From Albula goreensis (taxonomy: Eukaryota; Chordata; Actinopteri; Albuliformes; Albulidae), in the NCBI GenBank assembly GCA_022829145.1, contig CM040758.1, positions 16,844,628 through 16,908,627 of the forward strand: a DNA stretch of 64,000 bases, read 5' to 3'. Below are positions 1-12,352 of the stretch, piece by piece. Numbering within the stretch: the stretch's first letter is position 1; every line of letters begins with the position of its first letter. Made by a program: the position numbers and the translations under genes. A model generated the notes under the pieces. The model was not told the DNA's origin and searched no databases. It was given only the letters and a program-made list of their open reading frames with translations.

Positions 1-2821
1 CAGTTGGGTCCTCTGGACCTAATGCCAGAGCACTGGCAATCAATATCAGGAAAGACCATCATTCATTTAAAATACCTGGACAGTGACCTACTTCTTACTG
101 AACAGTGCACATTACTGAAGAAAGTCGTACAGGTGATTACATGGATGTTCCTTCAGAGATTTACTTCATCTGAAATTAAAATGTTTTCATTCTGGCTGTA
201 TATGTCCTAAAATCTTGTTTTTGTACCTGTGTATAGCCTATTATTAGGTACAGATATCTAGCTAAGTGAATTCTGTTGTTCAGTAATCATTTAGAAAAGG
301 CAGTTGATGAGATTTTAAGGCACAGCGTTTTCCATACTCCCCAATGATAAGAAAAGAATGAACACATGGTACGTCCCATTGCTTCAAACTGAAGAGGTGA
401 ACAATCACTTCCCAAACATGTCTCACCTTAAAATATATTTTTTTTAATTTTTGGCGCAAGATGATTGGCTGTTGTTGGTACATATCTACTTGTTTACAGA
501 CAACAGGGAACTGTACTGGACTGAGCTTTGAACGTCCACCACCGAATGAGTCCTGAGAATATTCAAAAAACATTCCTTACTACCCCACACTTGGGCTCTG
601 CCTGAAGCAGCTGTTCTGTCACTTCAGTCTTTGTTGGCAAAACTTCTGTGTGAGTTCAGTCTTCCCTCTGACATCGGTCACAGACATCACCTGCATAAGT
701 ATTTCACCCATGTCCCAATGTCGTTTTTTTTCAAGGTTCTGTTTTTCCCTCTTCCATCCCTCAATCATACGCTCTTCCCCCATATTTGGTGGGCCACGGG
801 AGTGGGGGTGGTGCTTCCCCTAACCTGACTATCGCCCTGTTCCTTGTTAGCATTTTTGCCATTTTCATTGAAAGCTCAGAAATGTGGTTTGTTTAGTTAG
901 CCTTGGGGTGAGAATAACCAATTGCATGCTTATTTGTTTGTTTGTTTTTGCATCAGCCCATCTCACACACCAGACAAAATTGAGATAATGTTTCTGTGTT
1001 TACCCTAAACCCACAGTGTTCCATTGCAGACCATTGCATCACATTTAAGGGGGAGTTTACATTCATGAAAGGTGAAACCTACACACCAGACAACCAGCTG
1101 TGGATGTATGAGGTTGTCTTTGGCCTGCACAGAACAGCTCCTTGGTTTGCATTGCATTTTACTTGAGACATGCACTGCATCTTCAAAATGCTAAGATATT
1201 GCATAATTCTAATTTCAGTGATGACAGGATATTTTTTGTTGAAAATCTGATTTATTTCAATGCCAACTAAGAGATAAAAGGAGAGAGAATTGTATGATAT
1301 TTTTAGAGGCTGGAAAGTGGGGATCCAGGCCACGGTAGGTTTCTGCATTTAAATGCTGAATAACACATTTCTTCACACCTTTTTTTCGATTTGTAAAGCT
1401 GTAGGATGAAAGTATTCTTATCAGTCATAAAATTACAAAATGAAAAATAGAGTGAGCGTTGATGGAACACGGTCTCTACGGTCCCTTTGAAGTACCGTAT
1501 GTGTAAAGACACAGAGGGCAAGCTGTGGAACAAGGGAACACAGTCAGTTTGATCTGGAAGGAGATGGGGTTTGCAGAAGCTCCAGTGGACTTTAAAGAAT
1601 TTTCACTCCTCGCGCAAACACTTCGTTCCGATTGAACGTTGGGTTGAGGGAAAAAGTGAATTACTGCAAATGAAAACCATGACAGCTCACTCCTCCTTCG
1701 CTCAATATATCTGCATTCAGAATGCTCTCTTGGCATTACAGTACATTTCCAAGACATTAGCAGAGCAATGTTTTACATAGAATGTAAAACAACAATCAAC
1801 CATAACAAGAATATCCTCAACAACAACAAGTAATTATTGATCTGGGCTTTTTCAATTCAGTTTTCATTCATTCATTTGTCAATTTATTTCAATTCCTGAA
1901 CGAAAGTAAAAATTAATTGATCCCAATCCTGATATAATAATAACAAAAATAAGAAGAGGAAGAATAAGACAAAACTCATAGTTTGACTATTTAAAAGATA
2001 ATGAAAGAAAAAGGCTTTACTCAGTGAGTCATTTGCAATACCACTTTAATTAGATAGCATGAGATTGACCTTGCCCAGATGATATGTGAGTATGTTTGTT
2101 GTCAGGCGTAATGTCACAAAATTAATTCCTTGCTTACTGTTTCCTGTTTGTGTACTTCCAACTCCATCAGCACTGCCAATTTTCCATTGCAACAAATCTC
2201 ATTAGATCTCTACCTTTTCCCTACTGCTGTAGCCGTAACCTGCAGAGTCATCCTATGGTATCCCTTCACTTTTAAAACCAGCTAAGAATGACCTCTATGC
2301 ACTGAAACGTTTGAACCATATACACAACTGATAAGCAAAACACGGCAGTGTGTTATGTCAGTGGGTAATGACCAATTGGTTTCTAACCCAATGCCATGGG
2401 GGTTCATGGGTTTGGATTTTTACTCCAGTGTCTGCTCTTGATTACATAAATAGTTCCATTTTTTGGTACATTTGTGCTGTGGGTTTGTACTTAATGTATA
2501 TCAAGTACACAAACTACTTGTGTTATCAAATAACTTTTTCTTTTACACCCTGCTATTACTCAGTTACATGCACATGACTTAATTGATAATTGAATCAGTA
2601 AAGGAAGTAGGAATTGGTTGAAATGAACACCTGAGTACACAATGCTGTCTATGAAATTGATTTTGAGACCGCAGGTAAAGCCTGACTGACTGTGATCAAA
2701 CCCATGACTCAGGTCATGATTAGTTACACTTTATAAATCCCACAAAATTACCCCTCTCCATCTTCCACTCCCTGAACACAAAGTTATTATTGCATTACAT
2801 TAAGAAATGAAATGGCTTTAA
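1..2821. other. Gene-free AT-rich stretch
   Basis: I see no supportable gene here. The open frames are under 100 codons, lie on both strands and lack protein-like features. A short TTTG run sits near 940-957 and A/T-rich patches near 1860-1960. No transposon ends, tRNA-like boxes or candidate regulatory block stood out. Confidence 0.6.
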
Positions 2822-3775
2822 TTGCATGAAAGAGGTCATGATTGCAGAGTAAGCTACAATCAATTTAGCTGCAATTATGGACCATGTCACCATAGAGACC
2901 AGCGCACAGAGTTAATGGCTGAAATAACTAAAGAGAGGGAGGTAAAGGTGCCAGTCACACTGGGCAGGATCAGTTCCAGCAGTGGTGCTGACATATTCAA
3001 AGATGCAGGAGGCCATTTTGTTGCCTGTGTTCAGAGCAGTGTGCATCCACCCCAGCTCCTCTTCCCTGTGATTAACACCAGTCTCAGGCCAAGAATGGCG
3101 GAGAGCAACTTGGCATTCAGAGGTCCATGCCCAGGTCTGCTACATGCCCCTCCATTAGATCTCACAACCGCCCGTCTCGTGCCTGCTGAGGGTCATGAAG
3201 GAGGGCCCACTGAACAGTATATTACTCTTCAATTTGCACACCTGCCACAGCGCCAGAACCAGCAAGTGTATTGCATCTCCCTCTGCAACAGGTTTTTTGA
3301 CATTACAAGCAAAATCACTAAAAAACACAGAAAAAAACAGCAGCATTCCAACAATGACATGTTCTGGTGATTGTGCAGTGGGGTGGGAGGCATTTTCCTG
3401 ACATGGATTTGGCGTACTTATACTCTCAGAAATTAATGCTGATACTGACTGATCGTCTACACCACATTTAAAGCATTTCTTTCCTGTAGAGAAGAATGTT
3501 TTTTGAGGTGTCAGTTCCTCCATCCATGGTGCCAATGGGGTAGGGAGTATGACCCTAATCTGCATATAACATACTTTGCAACCGCATCCTAACTCAACCA
3601 AGCATTTATGAGATGTTCTAGATCTAAGCATTGCTTCAATAACTTTCTTATGGAAGGTGGCTTCAGATAGCTCTGCATAATTCCAGGCCAGTAGAATTGA
3701 AGCTACAGGACATGTTGGTTGTACTGGCAGAATTCTCCATATTAAATGGCCTGGCATTGTCATTTTTATTTTCAT
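2822..3775. other. Two overlapping long open frames, coding status unsupported
   Basis: A 182-codon frame runs on the plus strand (2822-3370) and a 206-codon frame on the minus strand (3775-3155); they overlap for about 215 bases. These are the longest frames in the window. The plus-strand frame ends in a lysine-rich tail, and the minus-strand frame has several cysteines and a hydrophobic run in its C-terminal half. Neither translation matches a family I recognise, and no promoter, Kozak context or splice pattern distinguishes them. Frames of this size are somewhat long for chance at this base composition, so they are recorded, but overlap on opposite strands argues that at most one could be real. 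Chance openness or an unrecognised decayed repeat are the likelier explanations. Confidence 0.15.
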
Positions 3776-3918
3776 GAAAAATTGAGAGGCATACCTATGA
3801 TTCTAACCTGAGACGTTTTGAGTACAGATTTGGTTTCTTATGTGCTACACTGATGCCATCTGTACCTGAAATGAATGCATTGACATTAACTTCTTAACAA
3901 TTGCTTGGTCTAAGGTGA

Positions 3919-4101
3919 CACATTATATTATATTTTAGGAATTGAGCAGGCATTGTTATCCAAGGTGACTTACAGACCTTACATTTTTACACCTGGATAT
4001 TTTACTGAAGCATCTCAGGTGAACTATCTTGCTTAAGGGTAGAACAAAATTTCTCTACCTGAGAATTGAACATACTGCCTAAACATTATGCCACACGGCT
4101 G
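3919..4101 (-). repeat. Degenerate tRNA-derived SINE
   Basis: Read on the minus strand, the element starts with a tRNA-like head. A degenerate A box lies near 4101-4085, and a B-box-like ATGTTCAATTCTC lies at about 4072-4060. A body follows, and then a 3' part reading GTAAGTCACCTTGGATAA near 3973-3956, with a short A/T-rich tail. This order and the 3' motif resemble the tRNA-derived SINEs widespread in ray-finned fish, whose 3' part usually reads close to GTAAGTCGCTTTGGATAA. The copy is old and diverged, and I could not define target-site duplications. The family name is not assigned because a repeat-library search would be needed. Confidence 0.65.
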
Positions 4102-6093
4102 GTTAACAGTTCCAACCCCTCCCCAAACCTCAAAAATGGTTGGCCGTTACAGATGACAGGACCACACACATGCTAATTATCTTGCCTAAGGGGGGTAATA
4201 GGGAAAAAATAGGTTTGGTAAATCTTTCAAGTGTGTCATTGCTACACAGAGAACATGAGTGAATAATGAGGTTGTAATGGTTGTGTTAGCAGCCCCAGAC
4301 AGATGGAGAAGCAGCTGATCATCATCAGTGATTAGAGGCCTGCTATTCTGCTGCCTTAATAAGTTCAGCCCTTATTAAAATTCACTGCACAGTGGTACAG
4401 TTGCTGGCCCCTTCTGTAGGGTGGAATAGATCCTGACCTGTGGTTTCTGATAATGCATTGAGGGTGTAGTAATGTTAATTCTCTTAACTTCTTTATGCTT
4501 GAAACAGAGCCAAAATGGCTGCCTGTTCTGAGAGATTGTGACCCCAGTATTGAAACACTTTCATTGACTCACCCCCCCCCCCCACCCCCATCATACTGGA
4601 CAAATCCTTTTTTCCTCATCCTGTTTTATCTTCTTTATTTCAAAGACTAAAACCCTCCCCTCCCCAGCCCGGTCCCCTCAAACAGAATCAGTCAATATAA
4701 AAATGTCCATAAGATAAAATGTTAAAAAGACTTTCTCTCTCTTCAGAATCCATAAACTTTTGCCCTTGAACACATACAGAATCTTCCCATCTCCCTCCTC
4801 ACTCCGCTGCACTGTTTATTAGTCTGAAAAACAGCCTCATTCAGGTAGGGATAGCAGCACTGGGAATTGCTATGTTTATTTTCTGTCTTTGCGTCTGGCG
4901 ATGCTCCCCAATCCATTTATACAGCTGGATTCTCACTGGGGCAGTGTAGTCAAAGGACCTTCCTGAAGAATGCAACAGGGGGCCTCCTAGGTAGTGTCAA
5001 TCAGACACTAGACCCTGGGGTGACACTGAAATTAGCCATTGGAACACCCAGGCAGGGATGGGGTGTCCCCCACCTCACTGGGTGAGAGAGACTGATTCCT
5101 CCAGTCAGTCAGGCATCTATGCCACCTGTGCCAACAGCACTGGAGGTGTGCTCCATTAATGCACTGGCTGTGCGGCTCAGCCATTGGGCAGCAGAGGTGA
5201 TAGGGGCTTTGGAGGAAAGCATGTCTTTGAGACACGTGTTTTGGTCTGCACTCTCCAGAGCTGACTGGAGAATGTTAGGGTAAGGCTAACAAGCAAGAGG
5301 AAAATATGATTGTGACATTCCAAACTGGAGGGAGAACAGAAAATAACAGAGATGTCCCAGGGGAATTTAAGCCTCTCACCCTATGGTCTGGGGTGCACGG
5401 CTACAAGCGCTGCCCCATAGAGAATAACAATCACAAATAAACCACCAGCCCCACACCTCTCACCCCACCCCTCACCCCTGTCACACCTATTCCCAATGGG
5501 CCTAGGGGGGCCAAATGAGCTTCACAGCTTTCAATAATGGGCTTTGGGAAATGGCAGCTGCCTGAATGAGCTGTGACCAAGTCACCTGCCCAGCGGGCAC
5601 CAGGTGTCCACTGCATTCAGCTCAGAATCACAGAGCAGCCCCCGAGCCAACCCCTCCCCCAACACCCCACACCCCCACCAAAGCTCCTCCAGCGTTTGTT
5701 TGTGAGGTACAAATAGCAATGAAAAGAAAGAAAGGCCCTGCTTTTTCTAAGCTTCTTTTTAGTAAACTCAGTATCAAACTTTTTCATGTCACTTCAAACA
5801 AATTTGTGTCAGTGTTCTTATCATTGCTTTCTGTATTTTTTTCCAAGTACGTCTACCCATAAACCAAGATTAGCGTCTAGCTTTTGCCAAAAAGCATATT
5901 TGATTTTTGGCTGCTGTCCTGTCATCCTGAGTAGCATGGCGTCTTTGAGAAACAGGCTTAGGCACAGATAACACCCTCAATCCTGTGCCTCTCCAGTGAC
6001 TGACAAAATTAATCACTCCACCCTTTATATAACATCCTTTTATTATACACTTGGATGTGCCAATCCCTGACACAGAGCAGTAAATAGAGTGTC
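4102..6093. other. Gene-free stretch with a possible degenerate repeat
   Basis: No supportable gene. A C-rich run (12 C, then A, then 5 C) lies at 4572-4589. The GC-richer part at about 5030-5290 reads like an old interspersed repeat (a GCGGCTCAG-type tRNA-like phrase near 5172-5180 followed by a G-rich body), but I could not place it in a family. 5440-5700 is C-rich and low in complexity. Nothing else was recognised. Confidence 0.4.
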
Positions 6094-6109
6094 TTTTTTT
6101 TTTTTTTTT
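6094..6109 (+). repeat. Poly-T tract (16 T)
   Basis: An uninterrupted run of 16 T is followed by CCAG. It has the form of a splice-acceptor polypyrimidine tract, but no open frame of interest follows, so it is read as a simple homopolymer. Confidence 0.85.
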
Positions 6110-6113
6110 CCAG

Positions 6114-9100
6114 AAAATCTACCATCCAGAGGCTGGCATAATGTTCCATTGCAAAGCCTGCTCAGATGAACAGAGACCCGTGAGATGATTCACAGAAAAC
6201 TGACATAATTGCACATAATTGTTAATTACAAGCGAAGCATGTGGATCATGGATCTCTTCAGGTCTTGGGTGGCTGGGTCACCTCCAGCACGGGTTATCAG
6301 GGAAATGGGACAAACCTCAGGTCCAGAGCAGAGCCCTGAAAATGGCAGTGTCGACCGTGGCCTGAGTCCCTCACAATAGTGCAATAGTGACTCCTGTGGC
6401 TGATTGCACTGCTGCAGAACCATGCAACCGCTACACAGGTCAGCTGATGGACAGCCACTGTGAATATAAGCATTGTCGTGGTCTCTGGGTGTGTTGGTGT
6501 TGCACTCACATAATGGATGGGTTGGTAAATAAAGGAAAATACTGATAAAATGTTGTTATGTTTTGAAAAAATAATCCAGAGAGCAAGGAAGAATTCTTGT
6601 TCAGTTATGATGAGCATGTACCTGAAATGAGCAAAAATTTGAGGTTATTAGGTTCAGCAAGGATGAAAACAACTGCAATGAATACAAACAATGGTGTCAA
6701 TAGCAGGACCTTAACACTCAAAATGTTTTCAAGGAAGTAATATAATTCAGAAGAGAATTGTAATGCAGTGCACTATGGGAGAGAAAAGGGAATCTAAGGC
6801 CTGAACTCAACCTAATTTTCCCTTAAACTTTCCAATAAATGTAATGTGTGAACAATGTCAGTAAAAGTCAGGTGAATTCTTCAAAACTTACATTAATTGA
6901 ATCAAGGTCATACCATTTTATTTATTAATTTATATGTCAACACATTTATCTCTTTCAAAATGGCAGCATAAATATGAGCTGTTTGTCTCTAGCCACAGAA
7001 AAGCACTTACAGAACCTTACTCAAAGTGCTTTCAGAAGCTCTGTGTTACCTCACTGAAGAAGCCCGCCTCCCACTGGCATCGAGTCTGAGGACCTGCTGG
7101 AAGGACAAAAAAAGAAAAAAAGTGTTCATTTTTACCGTTTGCGTAGTTTGGGCTCCTCACAGGCTGCTTTCATGAAGCACTTGTGCCAATGGGCACATCA
7201 GTGCTCTGAGCTCAGTTTGCCAAACGTGACATAAGACATTGAATGACACCTTCATTTAATGTAATGTAATGGAATGTTTGTGTGCACATGCTTGAAACAA
7301 TTACAAAATCTAAAAAAAAAAGAATAAATAATGATAAAACAATAAAACACTGAGATTAAAATTGAATATTTACAGAGAACAGGGGATGATCTCTCCCCCA
7401 CTGATGTGTGCTACCCACGTGGGTGATGTGTGGCAGCCATATAATGCCAGAATGCTCACCACACAACTGCGGAGGTGGAGAGGGAGGGAGCTGCACAGCT
7501 ACTCACACTGCCAATGATTAGATAGTTATTTAATGTCTTTTTTGTTGCCATCTGTGATACAAAGTGATATTTCGATTTGCTGTGGGAAAAATACATGACA
7601 GAATAAATACATTTTATGTCACATATGGCTCTCTATTATACTGTGCTTATTGCTCTGTGATTGTTAATATTACAATAATTTCTGATATCAGGCACTTTTT
7701 TTATGAACAGGTCAGGAACTCATTTTTCAATAATTGCAAAATTAATACTGTATGAATGAATGATATGCATACATCATACCCACAACAATATCCTCATCAT
7801 AAATGGTGTTATACAAAAACACAATTTTGGGCAGCTGACGAACTGACTGACTGATTGCTCGATTCATTTACTTATTGTTAGCTGGTCAATTAAAAGAGAA
7901 TTTCTGTATGGGTAAAGTCAGCAAAATAAAATCAACACAAGCAGTTCACGTTGATAATTGTATATCTGTAGCTTTTGAGTATGTTTTATAGCATGTATTT
8001 TATTGATAGTGTTTGTATTTTCAAAGCTTTACCACAGGACTTCATGAAGGTATTCTCTCACCCACAGATGGTGATGGACCGAAACACACCTCCAATACAA
8101 GCCCTTGGGCAGAGTGATCCTCTTTTCGGTACATAGAGGATTTGCTTCTCTTAATCGGCAGATTTAACATGTGTGGTAGATGTTTAAAAAATCCATCTTT
8201 TGTTTTGTCTCATTCAGATATAAATGTGAAATTAATGGAGAGAGCAGTACATAGAATTTGGAGTCAGCTGGGTATTTCCTAGAATGGCATTTCTCTTCTT
8301 TTGTCTCTGGTGAAGTATGACCATTGCAAATGAATAACTAAGGTAATTATTGCCTATATAATTAAAAGTGTCCAAGGTCAATAACTCCAGTGAAAAACCT
8401 GCCAACGTCAGCGGGCCCTTCATATTTGTGTCTGAGCTTGCGTGGATGATGACCTTGCAGCATGAGTGTACGGAGGGGGAGGAAAAACCAAGGACCTCTC
8501 AGTGATGCTCTTCTATCAACTTATTCTTATCATTCAAGACACTCAAGTGGATTTCCTTGGACAGAATGATAATAACCTTCTTTGGAAAGGCTTGAGATTC
8601 ATCTTCAAGGAATCCCTCACATTGGTAAAAGAGCAAAGAGAAGCACAGGGAGAAATCCATGCAGCACTCCATTTACTGCGCACAACATGAATGAAAAAAA
8701 CTGCTGAAGGATCTGCATCCAAAAGCATTGTATTCCATATTAAAGGAACTGAAAATGCAGGAAAACACTGTAAGGCAGACAACAATAGTGGACAATATGT
8801 TTAATTATTGCCAATGAATAAAATAACAATTTGTTATATAAAAAAATGTAACAATAAAGTCAACAAATTAGTCAAAATGTTCAAGAAAGGCACCTTTCCC
8901 TTTTTTTAATTTGAATAAGTCCTTGGGAGAGGTTTTAGATTAAAAAAGGAGGAGGGGGTGGGGAGAGTTCAGTATTAGCTGGGCTAATGGAGAAGATATA
9001 TGATTGACTTAAAGTGAGGATCCTCTCATTGATTTTTTTGTTTTTGCTCGTCTATTTTTTATATATTTTATATATATATTTTTCTATATGACACAATAAT

Positions 9101-10517
9101 GGGCTGAATGGAAAGACCATGAGTCAAAACTGGGAACATAATTTAAGTCTAGGTTTGCTTTGTTCACATAATGTTGTTATTTTTGTGTGCTATTATTGTG
9201 CTGGTGAATTAAACAGATGTTGCCCAGAATGTAATGTGGGACATAAATACATATTAAAAATATCTCCACAACACCTCAGACTTCATAATTTTTTAAAGGT
9301 TTTAAAAAACCATGGCTTTTCTTCAATACATTTTGGCAAAAAAAGAGAGAAAAAACCTAACAAATGAAGCTCTGCGTTACTATCCAGAGGTGCTTTGTGC
9401 ATTATCATGCCATTTTCCCCTTCACACTGACTTCACAATCCCAGCTAAAATGACAAACCCCAACCATGTGACAACAAAATGTTATTGAAATTGTGATTTG
9501 AATGGTGCACAAAGGCACGCTAATCCAAATGCAGTCACACAATGGCATAGACCCATTTTACACCAGGAGACGCGGAGCTCACTGCACATGCTCAGTGGTA
9601 AGCTTTGCACTGTTAGTGGATATGCTTCCCTAGGGTTGTCCATTATTTGAAACCAGAACCAATTTCAGTTCTAATGAGCTTGCAACAATGCCCGGCAGTC
9701 AGATTCTGGCACCATGTGGACAAACAAATGCACAAATAAATAAATGAACAAAATTCATGACAGGGATTCACTTGAGGCTAGTCAGTTTAAGGAGCTTTCA
9801 CTGTTTTTTTCTTAGTTTAATACATTTCAGTGAATAAACAAGAGGGACCGTGAAAAACTCCATAAACATGGCTTTTTTAAAACAAAATAACTGAGCAACT
9901 TCCCATTTTCCCATTTGGTTCTTCATGAAGCAACATCCCAGAGTAGCAATTATATTTAGCATTACTTATCATAAATTAATTTCAGCTGAAACAAATAATA
10001 CAAATATGAATACATAACTAATGTGCAGTTTTGACCCTTGACATAGCTTGAACTTCACCTTTCGCAACCTGATAAAGGAAGCTCAGGGGAGGGACACTAA
10101 TGATTTGCACATGGTCCAGTTAGTCTTATTCACACTGAATCTACACCTGTGCCTGGATACTGATCTGGACTGCATTCTCCATTTTGAAAATGAATCTTAT
10201 ACTGCATATCTAGACCGCACCCCATGAGTGCAATAGGAGGAAACACTAAAGCATTTTACTTCATTTTGAATTGCCAGCTGAGTTTTTAAATTACTGCTGT
10301 GCTGCCTCAACCCACACACAATGAGCTGTGCAGCTGAAGCCTGTACACTCCTCCAGTACCTTATCCATAAGTCAGGGATTACTGTGTACATTAACCACAC
10401 GGTGCAACAGCAGTGACTGGCATACCTCTACATGATGACACCTGGTAGTCTGCAGGTCGTCTGTATCACATGGAGCAGCACTGAGATGCCTTTGGTAAAG
10501 TTCATGAGTCAAAAATG
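6114..10517. other. Gene-free AT-rich stretch
   Basis: No gene, transposon or RNA was recognised. The content is ordinary AT-rich sequence with short A or T runs (for example 7311-7321) and a TA-rich patch at about 9058-9088. The open frames are all under about 110 codons and show no family resemblance. An ATGTAATGTAATG phrase near 7259-7271 resembles the tail of some fish SINEs, but no head or body is visible upstream. Confidence 0.55.
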
Positions 10518-10519
10518 TT

Positions 10520-10611
<92 letters not shown>
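10518..10611 (+). repeat. (TTTC)n microsatellite, about 23 units
   Basis: About 94 bases of uninterrupted TTTC (AAAG on the other strand) form a pure pyrimidine/purine tract. Because it is also a mirror repeat it could adopt triplex (H-DNA) structure. It creates spurious lysine/glutamate-rich and leucine/serine/phenylalanine-rich open frames on the two strands. The array is perfect, which suggests it is young and length-polymorphic. Confidence 0.97.
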
Positions 10612-10959
10612 AATAAAGCCATTTCTTTCTCTCTCTCTGTATAAAACAAGTTCTATAGCTCTGGTCAAATTAAAACAGTGCACATATACAGTACATCTGG
10701 GACTTCTTTTGTTGAGCATTATCTACTCCCAAATGGAATGTCTTGTTATTCAGACAAGCTGACACACACAAAGAAAACCTTGTGGTGTTAGCGTTTGTCT
10801 GCCAGGAGCGATGTACAGAGAGCAGAGTTTCACCAACCCTTTGGCAGCTTGATTACATTGTAAAGTAAACGATTACTTTGAATGTGTGGGCCATTGTCAA
10901 TTTAAATCACATACCATAACGCGTGTCTCAGGAACTTGTAAAGGTCTGTGTTCTGCATT

Positions 10960-11280
10960 CCAATGGGTGGGGGATGCAGGGGTGGTGCAGTACCGGATAA
11001 GGTTGGGCGGGAGGGTGGTGCTGGTGAGAGACGACTGGTCATTATTAACTGTGGAACAGACAGCAGAGGGGGCCGAACATAGATGGCTGAGCTCCAGGCC
11101 AGCGAAACACAGCGCAGTGGATTAGATTAGCTCCCCCATGGAGAAAGTCACTCAGAGCAGACATGCCACCGGGCTTCATCGTTACCGGCTGTGACAGCAC
11201 ATTAAAAATGACATTTTGCGCATGATCGACTGTGTGACACTGTTTCCACAGTGTGGTCACTAGCTGAGAATACTCAGCGT
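10960..11280. promoter_or_regulatory. Candidate conserved noncoding block with retained CpGs
   Basis: This block is richer in GC and in CpG (about 12 by hand count) than the sequence around it. It contains mixed-complexity motifs such as TCATTATTAACTGTGG near 11039-11054 and TTAAAAATGACATTTTGCGC near 11202-11221, and no usable reading frame. The texture resembles vertebrate enhancers kept under constraint. This is judged by eye; conservation has not been tested. Confidence 0.27.
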
Positions 11281-12307
11281 GTTGCCTTTTTTTCTTTCAT
11301 TTGGGTGCCATTTACCATTTTTCGGCTGTTTTTTGAAATATGAAAATAACAGAATATGAAAATATGACCATATTTCCTATTTCATCCAAATCCCTGCACA
11401 GGGTAAACAATTCTGAGAATATTTCATTTTTTACAATAAATTCCCAACAATATTATTAAAGTAATTTTAAATCAGGTACAGGCACACTTATGTTATTTTG
11501 TGAATTGCATCTGGTGAATTGGCTTTAACAACCCACAACAGAAAAAACCTATTCCCACAGCTCTGAGGCGCTGCATATTGAACATAGCTTTCAGCTGCGC
11601 ATTCTGTTTGCGAGTACAGAGTGAAGTGCTTCAGGCAATGAAAACAATACCCAGAAGTGCTCAAAGACATCCCTGCTTTTATGCCTGGGCTTTACTGAGT
11701 CTCAGAGGAGGCCCGGAGCCCTTATACAAGTGTCATTGCACTGTTTATATTTAATTAATATGAATCATGATCATGCTGTGACTGGACATATGGATTTTTT
11801 TCTTCTTTCTTTCTTCTTTTCTGACACATTTGTCAGCTGTGTCTCTTCATTGTGTCAACAGCTTGTCACCAGCTTTAAAGAGGATGTAACAGGTTCTTTA
11901 TAGGCTACAGAACTGCTGGCGTATCAGGCTAAGGAACATGAAGTATGAAACACGTAAATCATTTTCTGTGCTGGAGTTCTGATGAGGTAAATGATTGACT
12001 GTTTCCTGATCACTCGAGAGCAAATTATTTATTCTGTTATATTATTCTGTGATTCTGAGAAGCAGAGGACAGTCTTTCTCTCTCACACTATTAGAGTCTG
12101 TTTCAGGTTCTGTCAGACACAAAGCAAATGGGTCCTGAGGGGCTCAGCCAGTAAAGGAAGGCCTGGAGCACAGGGTGGGCCCTGTTGCTTATTTTTTTTT
12201 ATCAATTTACATGAATTGCATTATTAATGTTAGATTGTTAATTAATAATAGATAACTAAGAAGAGTAATGAAGCTGGATGACTAGTCTGAGCAGCACTGT
12301 ATTATTT
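11281..12307. other. Gene-free stretch
   Basis: No gene, RNA or recognisable repeat. It contains ordinary AT-rich sequence with a pyrimidine-rich patch near 11795-11822. Nothing in it is distinctive. Confidence 0.55.
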
Positions 12308-12352
12308 TTATTATTATTATTATTATTGTTGTTGTTGTTGTTGTTGTTGTTT
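12308..12352 (+). repeat. Compound (TTA)n(TTG)n microsatellite
   Basis: About 20 bases of TTA repeats pass directly into about 25 bases of TTG repeats. A single A-to-G shift in the repeat unit midway would produce this compound form. It explains the polyleucine (plus) and polyasparagine (minus) open frames seen across it. Confidence 0.95.

Noticed and set aside
5030-5290. Possible interspersed repeat with a tRNA-like phrase
   Set aside because: No second promoter box, tail or second copy in the window, so no family can be supported.
6094-6113. Poly-T tract ending in CCAG, like a splice acceptor
   Set aside because: The sequence after it carries no protein-like frame with a following donor site; 16 T is better explained as a homopolymer.
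10372-10719. Lysine/glutamate-rich open frame on the minus strand
   Set aside because: Produced entirely by the TTTC array.
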